Shown here one piece after another: positions 38,790-46,977 of a stretch of 64,000 bases of DNA; positions within the stretch are counted from its first letter, which is position 1, and each line of letters opens with the position of its first letter. The stretch is from an uncultured Pelagibacteraceae bacterium (GTDB lineage Bacteria; Pseudomonadota; Alphaproteobacteria; Pelagibacterales; Pelagibacteraceae). The notes below the pieces were generated by a model. The model was not told the origin of the DNA, made no database searches, and saw only the letters and a program-made list of their open reading frames with translations. The translations under genes and the position numbers were made by a program. The stretch spans positions 1 to 64,000 of the forward strand of contig CACKBP010000001.1 of NCBI GenBank assembly GCA_902598315.1, given 5' to 3'.

Positions 38790-39624
38790 TCAAATTAATC
38801 TCTTGTTCTAAAATATTATGATTTAATTGATTGTCGTAATTTAAATTTTTTACGAATAATAACTTAATAAAGTCAATAATAGATAAAAAAGTCTGAATTA
38901 CCTTTTCAAAAACTGGGACATAGATTTTGCCGGCTTTATTATAATTATCTATGTTATTTTGTTTGAGAATGTAGTCACCTATTTTTCTATAAACTCGTCT
39001 TGCGACAATAACTGAAAATCTAGAATTAACTGGTATACTACTAATAGATGTAAACGATTTTTCGTAAAATGCTTGAGACTCATTTATAACAGCTCGAATT
39101 GATGAAAAATCATGTTTAATATACTGTCTATTCCGAGCTTTATCCTCACAAACGTCTCTAGCAATATTAGTAAGCTGCATGGCTATACCAAGATCAATCG
39201 CACCTTTTAAAGCTTCCTTATTTTTTACTCTCATTATTTTTGACATCATTAATCCAACTGTTCCGGCAACTCTATAAGAATAAACAAGTAAATCTTTTTT
39301 TGATTTAATCACTACTTTTTCCTCCAAGTCTGTTTCAACTCCATCAAATAGATCAATTACTATTTGATAAGAAATACCTTCATTATCAATTAGTGACCAC
39401 ATATCTTTTATAATTAAATTATCTAGATTTTTATTCTCAAAATCTTTTTTAAATTTTGAGAAAATTCCTTTCTTTACACTTAAATTATTATCATCATCAA
39501 CTATATCATCTAATGTTCTACAGAAATTATATAAAGATGAACATTTGTCTAATGTATTACTCGAAAGAAAAAAACTTGCCCAATAAAAAGATTTAGCATG
39601 TTTTTTTAATAAATTGCTTTTCAT
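38776..39624 (-). CDS. crtB: Phytoene synthase
   Basis: Joins two geranylgeranyl diphosphates head to head into phytoene. The 282-residue product has both Asp-rich motifs of the squalene/phytoene synthase family: the first in RTLDDIVDDDN (about residues 36-46) and the second in NIARDVCEDKARNRQYI. The start abuts the crtI stop (1-base overlap). Its substrate requires a GGPP synthase (CrtE), which is not in this window. Confidence 0.96.
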   Translation of the reverse strand: MKSNLLKKHAKSFYWASFFLSSNTLDKCSSLYNFCRTLDDIVDDDNNLSVKKGIFSKFKKDFENKNLDNLIIKDMWSLIDNEGISYQIVIDLFDGVETDLEEKVVIKSKKDLLVYSYRVAGTVGLMMSKIMRVKNKEALKGAIDLGIAMQLTNIARDVCEDKARNRQYIKHDFSSIRAVINESQAFYEKSFTSISSIPVNSRFSVIVARRVYRKIGDYILKQNNIDNYNKAGKIYVPVFEKVIQTFLSIIDFIKLLFVKNLNYDNQLNHNILEQEINLNERI

Positions 39625-41090
39625 TAAAATAATTTATCTAAAACTTTTGCTGATGAAAGAACCCCGGGCATACCAGCGCCTGGATGCGTGCCAGCACCTA
39701 CAAAGTATAAATTTTTGTAAATTTCAGATTGATTATGAAATCTAAAATAAGCCGACTGAGAAAATTTCGGTTGAATTGAAAATCCAGATCCATAAAGAGT
39801 TGCTAGATCTATTTCAAAATAGTCAGGTGTTAAATAAAAATCGCTTACCACATTTTCTTTAATTCCAGGTAAAACAGTTTTATCCATTTTATCTAAAACT
39901 AAATCTTTAAATTTATCACCTTCTGCAATCCAATTAACTTTTGATAAATTATTTGGAACTGGAACCAATACGTAAAAAGCATCTTGTCCTTCTGGAGCCA
40001 TATTAGGATCTGTTGCAGATGGTCGATGTAAATAATAGCTTATATCATCTGAGAGTATTTTCTTTTCAAAAATTTTATCAAGATGCTTCTCATAAGCTTC
40101 TCCAAAATAAATTGTGTGATGCGCAACATCTTTATATTTTTTTTTAGATCCAAAATAATAAACAAATAAACCCATTGAATAATCCATTCTTTTCATTTTC
40201 TGTTTAAATAAAAAATCATAATCTTCCTTTGACTTTATCAAGTTATTGTAAACATTTGGTGGATCAGAATTACAAATTACATAATCGCTATTAATTATTT
40301 TTGAATTATTAATTTTAACACCTTTAATCTTTTTGTTCTCTGTAAGTATTTCTGTAACTTCAGCGTTTTTAATAATTTTGATATTTTCCTCAATCATAAG
40401 TTTTTCTAGAGCCTTAACAACACTTCCTGTTCCTCCCATTGAATAGTGAATACCCCATTTTTTCTCTAAAAATAAAATCAATGTATATATTGAAGTAGTA
40501 CTGAAAGGATTCCCGCCTACTAAAAGAGGGTGCATACTAAATACTCTTCTTAATTTTTCATTGGATATATAGTTCGAAACCAAACTATAAACAGACTTAT
40601 AACTTTTTAATTTTAATAAAGATGGAATTTGTTTCATCATAAATACCAAATTATTAAAGGGTTTGTCAGATAAATCTGTAAAACCTTTATCAAAGATTTT
40701 TTCAGTAAAATTTACTAAATTTTTATATCCCTCAAAATCATTGGGATTAAATTTTTTAACTTGCTGCTCCATAGATTTATCATTACCATTGTAGTCGAAT
40801 GTATCGCCATTGCTAAATACAAATCTGTACCACAAATCTAAAGGCACTATTTCAACATAGTCAGAAATATTTTTATTAAATAAAGAAAATAATTCTTCAA
40901 ATAGATATGGCGCAGTTATTACTGTTGGACCGCCGTCGTAAATAAACTGATCTTTTTTAAAAACTCTTGCTCGTCCACCCAGATCAGGATGTTTTTCTAC
41001 CAAAGTAACTTTATAGCCTTTAGCTTTTAATCTAAGCGCTGCAGCCAACCCTCCAAAACCTGATCCAATAACAATTGTTTTTTTTGCCAT
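39624..41090 (-). CDS. crtI: Phytoene desaturase
   Basis: Introduces the double bonds that turn phytoene into lycopene. The 488-residue flavoprotein has the N-terminal FAD motif VIGSGFGGLAAALRL, FIYDGGPTVITAPYLFEELF, and the C-terminal bacterial desaturase signature FVGAGTHPGAGMPGVLSSAK. It starts 16 bases after the atpF stop in the same direction, with no terminator between, so retinal synthesis probably shares a transcript with ATP synthase Fo genes. Confidence 0.97.
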   Translation of the reverse strand: MAKKTIVIGSGFGGLAAALRLKAKGYKVTLVEKHPDLGGRARVFKKDQFIYDGGPTVITAPYLFEELFSLFNKNISDYVEIVPLDLWYRFVFSNGDTFDYNGNDKSMEQQVKKFNPNDFEGYKNLVNFTEKIFDKGFTDLSDKPFNNLVFMMKQIPSLLKLKSYKSVYSLVSNYISNEKLRRVFSMHPLLVGGNPFSTTSIYTLILFLEKKWGIHYSMGGTGSVVKALEKLMIEENIKIIKNAEVTEILTENKKIKGVKINNSKIINSDYVICNSDPPNVYNNLIKSKEDYDFLFKQKMKRMDYSMGLFVYYFGSKKKYKDVAHHTIYFGEAYEKHLDKIFEKKILSDDISYYLHRPSATDPNMAPEGQDAFYVLVPVPNNLSKVNWIAEGDKFKDLVLDKMDKTVLPGIKENVVSDFYLTPDYFEIDLATLYGSGFSIQPKFSQSAYFRFHNQSEIYKNLYFVGAGTHPGAGMPGVLSSAKVLDKLF

Positions 41091-41106
41091 ATGTTTATGG
41101 CCTATT

Positions 41107-41604
41107 CTAACTAGATTTCTTCTTAAGTGCTAATTTTGTTTCTTCGATGCTAGAAGTATAAATTTTATCTAATTTACTTTTATCCATAGAGTTTTTAATC
41201 AATTTTTCCACAGATTCTAGGGCAATTTTAACCGATGCATTTTTAATATCCTTTTCAGCTTGATTTTTAAGTTGTCTAATTCTCTCTTCAGCATTTTTTT
41301 TCCTATTTTCCATCAAATTGTGAAACTCTTTATTTACTCTAATGACATTTTTTTCTGCTTCTTCACTTGCTTTATTTATCATCTCCCTTACTTCTTTTTT
41401 TGAATTACTGATTTTTTTTTCGTGTTCGGTTAAAATGTTCTTAGCATCTTCCTTTAGTTTCTCAGCCTCATTGATTTGATTCTTAATCTTCAAAATATTT
41501 TGTTCAAGAGTTTCTCTAATTTTTTGTGGAATTTTAAAATATGCAAGAATTCCTAAAAAAATGAGGAAAGAAATAGTAACCCAAAAGGTTGCATCCATTG
41601 TCAT
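41107..41604 (-). CDS. atpF: ATP synthase Fo subunit b
   Basis: Peripheral stalk subunit linking Fo to F1. The 165-residue product has one N-terminal membrane helix (about 5-22), followed by a long charged helix with high Lys/Glu content that forms the stalk. It is the last gene of the atpI-B-E-F'-F set and overlaps the b' gene by 4 bases. The F1 genes are not in the window, matching the split ATP synthase operons of alphaproteobacteria. Confidence 0.92.
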   Translation of the reverse strand: MTMDATFWVTISFLIFLGILAYFKIPQKIRETLEQNILKIKNQINEAEKLKEDAKNILTEHEKKISNSKKEVREMINKASEEAEKNVIRVNKEFHNLMENRKKNAEERIRQLKNQAEKDIKNASVKIALESVEKLIKNSMDKSKLDKIYTSSIEETKLALKKKSS

Positions 41605-42197
41605 AAATATTTACTCATATTTTTTTTGGAAATATCCTCAACTATCGCTCTAATGCTGCTTTCATTAAGCTTATCGCCTGAGATATTTTCAATAATATTC
41701 GAAACGACACTTCCTGAAATGCTCTGAATAGAGGATAAAGAATTTTTTTTAAGATCTGAAATTTCTTTTTGTGCTTTTAAAATTTCTTTCTCGATGTCTT
41801 TTTCGATTGACTCTTTTTTTGCCTGGATATCTTTATCTAAAATATTTTTAGAGTCTAAATGTATTTTTGAAACTTCTTTTTTAGCGTTCTCTAAAATAAC
41901 AGCGTATTCTTTTACTTTTGCTTCAGACTGCTCTTTAAATTTATTTGCGTTTTCTATGTCCTCTTTAATTTTATTTTCTCTGTTATCTAAATTATCTTTA
42001 ATTTTTGGTAAGTAGAATCTTGATATAGAAATATAAAGAATTGCAAAAACTAATATTAACCAGAATGCTTGAGATGCCCAATAAGTTGGATCCAGCTGAG
42101 GCATTCCAGCCTCAGCCGCAATCAAATTAGTATTTATAGCTATAATAGCTATTAATAAACTTAAAAAACTTTTCATATTTAATTTACTAAAATGCAA
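41601..42197 (-). CDS. atpG: ATP synthase Fo subunit b'
   Basis: Second, diverged peripheral stalk subunit (b', a gene also named atpF' or atpX). The 198-residue product has two hydrophobic stretches: about residues 10-28, which looks like a cleavable signal sequence ending in IAAEA, and the true membrane helix at about 44-60 (WASQAFWLILVFAILYISI). A long charged coiled region follows. The frame as given overlaps atpE by 11 bases; an ATG seven codons later (42176) would leave a 10-base gap and is equally possible. Confidence 0.88.
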   Translation of the reverse strand: MHFSKLNMKSFLSLLIAIIAINTNLIAAEAGMPQLDPTYWASQAFWLILVFAILYISISRFYLPKIKDNLDNRENKIKEDIENANKFKEQSEAKVKEYAVILENAKKEVSKIHLDSKNILDKDIQAKKESIEKDIEKEILKAQKEISDLKKNSLSSIQSISGSVVSNIIENISGDKLNESSIRAIVEDISKKNMSKYL

Positions 42198-42414
42198 ATA
42201 AAATAATTAAAGCCACTACAAGTCCAAATAATCCAGTAGCTTCTGCTAAAGCAAATCCCAACAATAGATTAGGGAATTGTTTTTGAGCTGCAGATGGATT
42301 TCTCATTGCTCCAGATAGGTAGTTACCGAAAATAATTCCGATACCTACACCAGCTCCAGCTAATGCGATTGCAGCAAGACCTGCTCCAATCATTTTTGCC
42401 GCTTCTAACTCCAT
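42187..42414 (-). CDS. atpE: ATP synthase Fo subunit c
   Basis: Ring subunit that carries protons through Fo. The 75-residue product is two membrane helices joined by the polar loop RNPSAAQKQFPN. The ion-binding carboxylate is Glu58 in ALAEATGLFG, and the first helix has the glycine-rich packing pattern GAGVGIGIIFG. The residues around Glu58 do not show the sodium-type pattern, so it should be proton-coupled. Located between atpB and the b' gene. Confidence 0.97.
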   Translation of the reverse strand: MELEAAKMIGAGLAAIALAGAGVGIGIIFGNYLSGAMRNPSAAQKQFPNLLLGFALAEATGLFGLVVALIILFAF

Positions 42415-42432
42415 TTTTCCTCCTTTTTTTGT

Positions 42433-43167
42433 TTAATGGTGTAAATTCAATGCATCATTCAAATAGATGCAGGTTAGTATTGCAAAAACATACGCTTGTA
42501 GAAAAGCCACAAGAATCTCTAAGCCTGTTAGTGCCACTGAAAAACCAAGCGGTAACCAGCCGCCTAATATTCCTAAACTTACAACGAAACCTCCAAAAAC
42601 TTTTAACATTGTGTGACCTGCCATCATATTTGCAAACAATCTTACTGATAAACTCACTGGTCTACTAAGATATGAAATAATTTCTATGATAGTAATTAAA
42701 GGTAAAAGTACGGCTGGAACTCCACTTGGTACAAATATACTCAAGTATTTAAAACCATGTTTTATAAAACCAATTATTGTTACAGCTATAAATATAAATA
42801 AAGCCATAATTAAAGTTACAATAATATGACTTGTAACCGTAAATGAGTATGGGAGCATTCCAACCATATTACAAAATAAGACAAACATAAATAAACTGAA
42901 TATAAATGGAAAATAAGGCTTAGCTTTTGACCCAGCAGTATCACTAATCATTTTTGCTACAAAGGTGTAAAACATTTCAGCAATTAATTGTAATTTATTG
43001 GGAATAATTTTCTTTTCTTTAGATCCTAGAAATAGAAATAATATGATTGTAGTTGCACTGATTACCATGAATAAACTAGCATTTGTAAAGGACAAATCTA
43101 CACCTGCTATTTTAATTTCAGGCCCAATTCTATGGACTGTGAATTGCTGCATCGGATTGCTCGCCAT
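42433..43167 (-). CDS. atpB: ATP synthase Fo subunit a
   Basis: Stationary proton-channel subunit. The 244-residue product has five to six membrane helices, with the essential Arg in SLSVRLFANMMAGH (helix 4) and the C-terminal LEILVAFLQAYVFAILTCIYL. FTVHRIGPEI at the start is typical of the alphaproteobacterial type. It lies 9 bases after atpI and 18 bases before atpE. AAAGGAGG-type sequence lies before atpE rather than here. Confidence 0.96.
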   Translation of the reverse strand: MASNPMQQFTVHRIGPEIKIAGVDLSFTNASLFMVISATTIILFLFLGSKEKKIIPNKLQLIAEMFYTFVAKMISDTAGSKAKPYFPFIFSLFMFVLFCNMVGMLPYSFTVTSHIIVTLIMALFIFIAVTIIGFIKHGFKYLSIFVPSGVPAVLLPLITIIEIISYLSRPVSLSVRLFANMMAGHTMLKVFGGFVVSLGILGGWLPLGFSVALTGLEILVAFLQAYVFAILTCIYLNDALNLHH

Positions 43168-43176
43168 ATCAACTTT

Positions 43177-43461
43177 CTAGTCTTCTTTTTGCATCCTATT
43201 AGCTGCTCGAATTACATTTAGCATTCCTGCAGCAGCTCCCAAAAAAAAGAAAATTATTATTAACCAAGGTTTAGTACCAAACCAGCTATCTAAAATAAAC
43301 CCAATAATTGTCCCAACTGCTACTGCAGCGACCAATTCTGTGCCCAATTTAAAAGCGCTACCCATAAATGATCCGCGTTTTTCGTTAACTTCATCTAAAT
43401 TTTTTTTTATTTTAGATTTTGCAATTTTTAAGCGAGTTTTAAATTCTTCAGGAATTGTCAT
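43177..43461 (-). CDS. atpI: ATP synthase accessory protein AtpI
   Basis: Small membrane protein of 94 residues at the head of the Fo genes, thought to assist c-ring assembly or ion supply. The N-terminal third is charged; two membrane helices follow (about 38-58 with GTELVAAVAVGTIIGFILD, and 64-83 with PWLIIIFFFLGAAAGMLNVIR), the family pattern. It starts 8 bases after the smc stop, so smc and the ATP synthase genes are probably read together. Confidence 0.9.
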   Translation of the reverse strand: MTIPEEFKTRLKIAKSKIKKNLDEVNEKRGSFMGSAFKLGTELVAAVAVGTIIGFILDSWFGTKPWLIIIFFFLGAAAGMLNVIRAANRMQKED

Positions 43462-43469
43462 TTTTTAAA

Positions 43470-45914
43470 TTATGCGACCAACTCCTCTGCTCTTTGTAAA
43501 TCAACTGATACTAATTGACTAACTCCCTGTTCAGCCATTGTAACCCCGTACAGTCTATCCATTCTCGACATAGTCAAGGCGTGGTGAGTGATTATTATAA
43601 ATTTAGTATTTGTGATTTTTGTTAGGTCATCTAATAAACCACAAAATCTTGTTACGTTAGCATCATCCAAAGGAGCATCTACTTCGTCTAAAACACAAAT
43701 TGGAGATGGATTTACTAAAAAAACCGCGAATACTAAAGATAGAGCTGTTAATGCCTGTTCTCCACCTGAAAGAAGAGTGATCGACTGTAGCCTTTTTCCT
43801 GGAGGTGATACAAACATTTCTAAACCTGCTTCAAGTGGATCATCAGAGTCCACTAGTTCGATCTTAGCTGTTCCTCCATTAAATAGTTTTGTATAGACTT
43901 CATTAAACTTTCTATTAACTTTAGTATAAGCTTCCAAAAGCCTCTCTCTACCTTTTTGATTTAGTTCGTCAATACTTGTTTTTAATTTTACGATTGCAGA
44001 GTACAAGTCAGCTCGATCATCCTCCATTTTTTTTATTTCGGTTTCATATTTTTTTGTTTCTTCATCTGCTCTAAGATTTACCGATCCAAGAGAATCCCTT
44101 TGTTTTTTCGTTTTTTCAATTTTTTCAGTCTGTTCATCAATTGTAGGCAGATTATTTAGTTCAAAATTAATTAGATCTGATTGTGAAAGTATTAATGACT
44201 CATTTTCAATACTAAGTTCATTTTTAACAGAATACAATAAATCTCTTTTTCTACTTTCCATGCCCTCTACAGTAGCCTCATTTCTTGCCTTATTTTCCTT
44301 AAGATCGGAAATTTTTAATTGAATTTCTCTTAAGTTTTCGTTGATAGAGCTGAATTTTTCTTCTGCATCTTTTAATTCACTCTCTATTTCCTCATTTCTC
44401 TTTTTTATATTTTCAAGATTTTGTAAATTTTGACCTTTAGAAGTTGCTATTTTTTCTGGATTTTTTTGATTTTCATTTATTTCATATTTTATTTTATTTT
44501 TCCTGTCATTTAATTCAGAAATCATTTTTTCTGAATTAGATTTTAAATTTCTCCAGTTTTCTAATTCTATATCAATATTTTTAATTCTTTCTTTTCTTTT
44601 GATAGAGTCGCTTTCTATAGATTTATTTTTACCATATTTTTCTGCATATTCCTCTTGTGATAAAGTAATTTTTTTGACAAGTTGCTTTAATTCTTTAAAA
44701 GTTTCTTTAGAAAGCTTTCTTTCTTGATCTATATCTTCCTCAATTTTATTTAACATACTATCTAATTCATTTTGCAAATCATTTAATTCATTTTTTGATA
44801 ATTGAAGCTCTTTTGAGGAACTTTTTTCTACATCTAACAATTTACTCTCTGTCGTTAAAAGATCGCTTTTTTCTTTTGAGATTCTTTTTTCATTTAAATC
44901 TGCATCTAAGGATATGCTTTTTTCTCGTTCTAAATCAGATTCAACGGTTTTGATTGATTTTTCGAGTTTTTCTTGAAGAGACTTTACTCTTGCCTCTTCC
45001 TCAACAAGATTTGACATGTCTAAATTTAATTTCTGAAGAGTTGCAACACTTTCAATTTTTTTGTCTCTTAAGGGCGAAAGTTTTTTATTCTCTTCTTCTA
45101 GCAAAGTATTATTATGATTATAATCGATATTAATTGCACTAATTTCATCATCTAACTCACTTAGCTTTTCTTGAATTTTTTTCTTTTCTAGGTCAATTTC
45201 TCTAATCTTTAAAAAATATAATCCTGCCTCAACTTTTTTTATTTCATTTGATATTTCTTTATATTTTGTAGCTTCCTCTGCTTGTTTTTTTAAATTATCT
45301 AGTTGTCTTTGTTGTTGTCTTTTTAATTCATCAGCCCTTTTAAGATTATTTTCTGCAGCACTTAATCTAGTTTCTGCTTCATGTCTCCTAGCGTGAATAC
45401 CAGAAATACCTGCGGCCTCTTCGAGAATTGATTTTCTCTCAATCGGTTTTGCTGTAACTAATTGTCCTATTCTTCCTTGGCTTATTAAAGAAGGGGAGTG
45501 GGCGCCTGTGGAGAGATCAGCAAAAAAAGTTTGAACATCTCTGGCTCTAACTTCTTTATCATTTATAAAATATTTTGAACCTTTATCTTTTTCAATTTTT
45601 CTTTTTATTGTTATCTCATCAAACTCCTTGTACTGAATAGGGCCACTTTTTTCAATATTATCTAACAATAATGCAACTTCCGAAATATTTTTTGAAGGCC
45701 GATTAGACGTACCAGAAAAAATTACATCTTCCATTCCAGAACCTCTCATACTTTTCGCTGAATTTTCTCCCATACACCATCTTAGTGCCTCCACAATATT
45801 TGACTTTCCACATCCATTAGGTCCGACTATTCCAGTAAGACCCTTTTCAATCAAAACAGTAGTTTTTTCAGAAAAAGACTTAAATCCTGTCATTTCTAAA
45901 TTTTTAAACTTCAT
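43470..45914 (-). CDS. smc: Chromosome condensation ATPase SMC, short form without a visible hinge
   Basis: SMC proteins organise the chromosome as ring-forming ATPases. The N-terminal head (1-175) has Walker A GPNGCGKS (31-38) and QGRIGQLVTAKP; the C-terminal head (about 650-814) has the signature LLSGGEQALTALSLVF (714 on), Walker B ICVLDEVDAPLDDAN and the H-loop ITHH. Both heads are well conserved. Between them lie only about 465 residues of Glu/Lys-rich coiled coil, with no segment like the roughly 150-residue hinge domain; the only helix break is near residues 481-495 (ENQKNPEKIATSKG). Usual length is about 1,150, here 814. No frameshift is evident. It abuts the DsbA-like gene (0-base gap). 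Confidence 0.93.
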   Translation of the reverse strand: MKFKNLEMTGFKSFSEKTTVLIEKGLTGIVGPNGCGKSNIVEALRWCMGENSAKSMRGSGMEDVIFSGTSNRPSKNISEVALLLDNIEKSGPIQYKEFDEITIKRKIEKDKGSKYFINDKEVRARDVQTFFADLSTGAHSPSLISQGRIGQLVTAKPIERKSILEEAAGISGIHARRHEAETRLSAAENNLKRADELKRQQQRQLDNLKKQAEEATKYKEISNEIKKVEAGLYFLKIREIDLEKKKIQEKLSELDDEISAINIDYNHNNTLLEEENKKLSPLRDKKIESVATLQKLNLDMSNLVEEEARVKSLQEKLEKSIKTVESDLEREKSISLDADLNEKRISKEKSDLLTTESKLLDVEKSSSKELQLSKNELNDLQNELDSMLNKIEEDIDQERKLSKETFKELKQLVKKITLSQEEYAEKYGKNKSIESDSIKRKERIKNIDIELENWRNLKSNSEKMISELNDRKNKIKYEINENQKNPEKIATSKGQNLQNLENIKKRNEEIESELKDAEEKFSSINENLREIQLKISDLKENKARNEATVEGMESRKRDLLYSVKNELSIENESLILSQSDLINFELNNLPTIDEQTEKIEKTKKQRDSLGSVNLRADEETKKYETEIKKMEDDRADLYSAIVKLKTSIDELNQKGRERLLEAYTKVNRKFNEVYTKLFNGGTAKIELVDSDDPLEAGLEMFVSPPGKRLQSITLLSGGEQALTALSLVFAVFLVNPSPICVLDEVDAPLDDANVTRFCGLLDDLTKITNTKFIIITHHALTMSRMDRLYGVTMAEQGVSQLVSVDLQRAEELVA

Positions 45915-46508
45915 CTAAAGATTTTTTTCTAAATTTTTCTTAAATTGTTTATAATTAATTTTTCCTCTATATTTTTTTTCGTTGATAAATATAGTTGGAG
46001 TAGACTCAATTTTATACTTCCTTTGTGCCTCTATTCTTTGAGCCAATACATCGTCTTGAGATTTGTCGTCTGCCAAACAATTATCCATTTTTTCTTTTTT
46101 TAAATTAAATTCTAAACCAATTTCTTTAATCGAGTCATTAATCTTTTTTATATCAGATCCAACTGCCCATGTTCCCTGTTTTTCGTAAATTTTACTTAAA
46201 AGTTGAAATCTTTCAGAATTATCACCATGACATCTTAAAATTATTTCTGCATTAAGAGCCGCAAGATCTAAAGGAAAAGGATGATGTTCGAATTTTACAA
46301 GGCCTTTGTCAATAAAATCTTTTTTCAATTTATAATAAATTTTTGAATGAAAATTAGCACATGCAGGACAAGTTAAAGATGAAAAAACTTTTATTGTTAT
46401 CTTGGCATCAGATTTACCTTCACTTAAAATTTTACTTTCAGCATTCAAAGAAAAAGTAATAAAAAGTAAAAATATTATATTATAAAATTTTTTATTTGTT
46501 TTTCTCAT
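45915..46508 (-). CDS. DsbA-family periplasmic thiol-disulfide protein
   Basis: Product of 197 residues with a signal peptide (MRKTNKKF then hydrophobic to about residue 22). The thioredoxin-fold active site is C47-P-A-C50 in SLTCPACANF, and the cis-Pro loop is STPTIFINEK. The helical insert and the C-terminal KYRGKINYKQF fit the DsbA/BdbD branch that forms disulfides in exported proteins. It overlaps dciA by 17 bases and ends where smc starts. Confidence 0.92.
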   Translation of the reverse strand: MRKTNKKFYNIIFLLFITFSLNAESKILSEGKSDAKITIKVFSSLTCPACANFHSKIYYKLKKDFIDKGLVKFEHHPFPLDLAALNAEIILRCHGDNSERFQLLSKIYEKQGTWAVGSDIKKINDSIKEIGLEFNLKKEKMDNCLADDKSQDDVLAQRIEAQRKYKIESTPTIFINEKKYRGKINYKQFKKNLEKNL

Positions 46509-46977
46509 TATATGCTTTTAAAAAATTGCTTAGTGAACTTTTAAGTTGTCTATTATCCACTTTTTTTATTTTATCCTCGATTATTTTCAAATTTTTAATT
46601 TTTGGTAAAATATTACTCTCTTTTCTTATTTTATTTTGAACAATTTTAAGAGTAATATTTTTTATACAATTGTACCCAAAAAAACTATTTATTTTATCAA
46701 TTATCTCGTTTTTTTCATATTCAACTTCAATCTCTTTACCATGTGTTACGTTTAAAACCAAAGTCCCGTCTCTAAAATCCTTACCCATTTTGACTGTAAT
46801 TGGATAACATGCATTTGAAGTTTTCTTACTGACCATCTTTGTCCAGTTATCAACTAAGCTGGAATAGTTATAACCACCTTTTCTCAAATATTTCTTTAAA
46901 GTTTTGGGAATCGAGCTTGAAAATGGACGTAGGCCTTGTATGAAAGACTGCGTTTTACTATTATTTTTGTTATGCAT
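46492..46977 (-). CDS. dciA: DciA/DUF721 family protein
   Basis: DciA helps load the replicative helicase DnaB in most bacteria that lack DnaC. The 161-residue product has the DUF721 domain in its N-terminal two thirds (SSLVDNWTKMVSKKTSNACYP, then GTLVLNVTHGKEIEVEYEKN, a KH-like fold) and a Lys-rich tail. Its ATG shares the hexamer ATGCAT with the divergent mutY start. It is the first gene of a long leftward run through smc, atp and crt genes. DciA role is inferred from the family. Confidence 0.85.
   Translation of the reverse strand: MHNKNNSKTQSFIQGLRPFSSSIPKTLKKYLRKGGYNYSSLVDNWTKMVSKKTSNACYPITVKMGKDFRDGTLVLNVTHGKEIEVEYEKNEIIDKINSFFGYNCIKNITLKIVQNKIRKESNILPKIKNLKIIEDKIKKVDNRQLKSSLSNFLKAYNEKNK

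Noticed and set aside
43470-45914. Rad50 or SbcC as an alternative identity for the short SMC
   Set aside because: There is no CxxC zinc hook between the coils, and the head motifs (GPNGCGKSN, LLSGGEQALTALSLVF, LDEVDAPLDDAN) are those of SMC.
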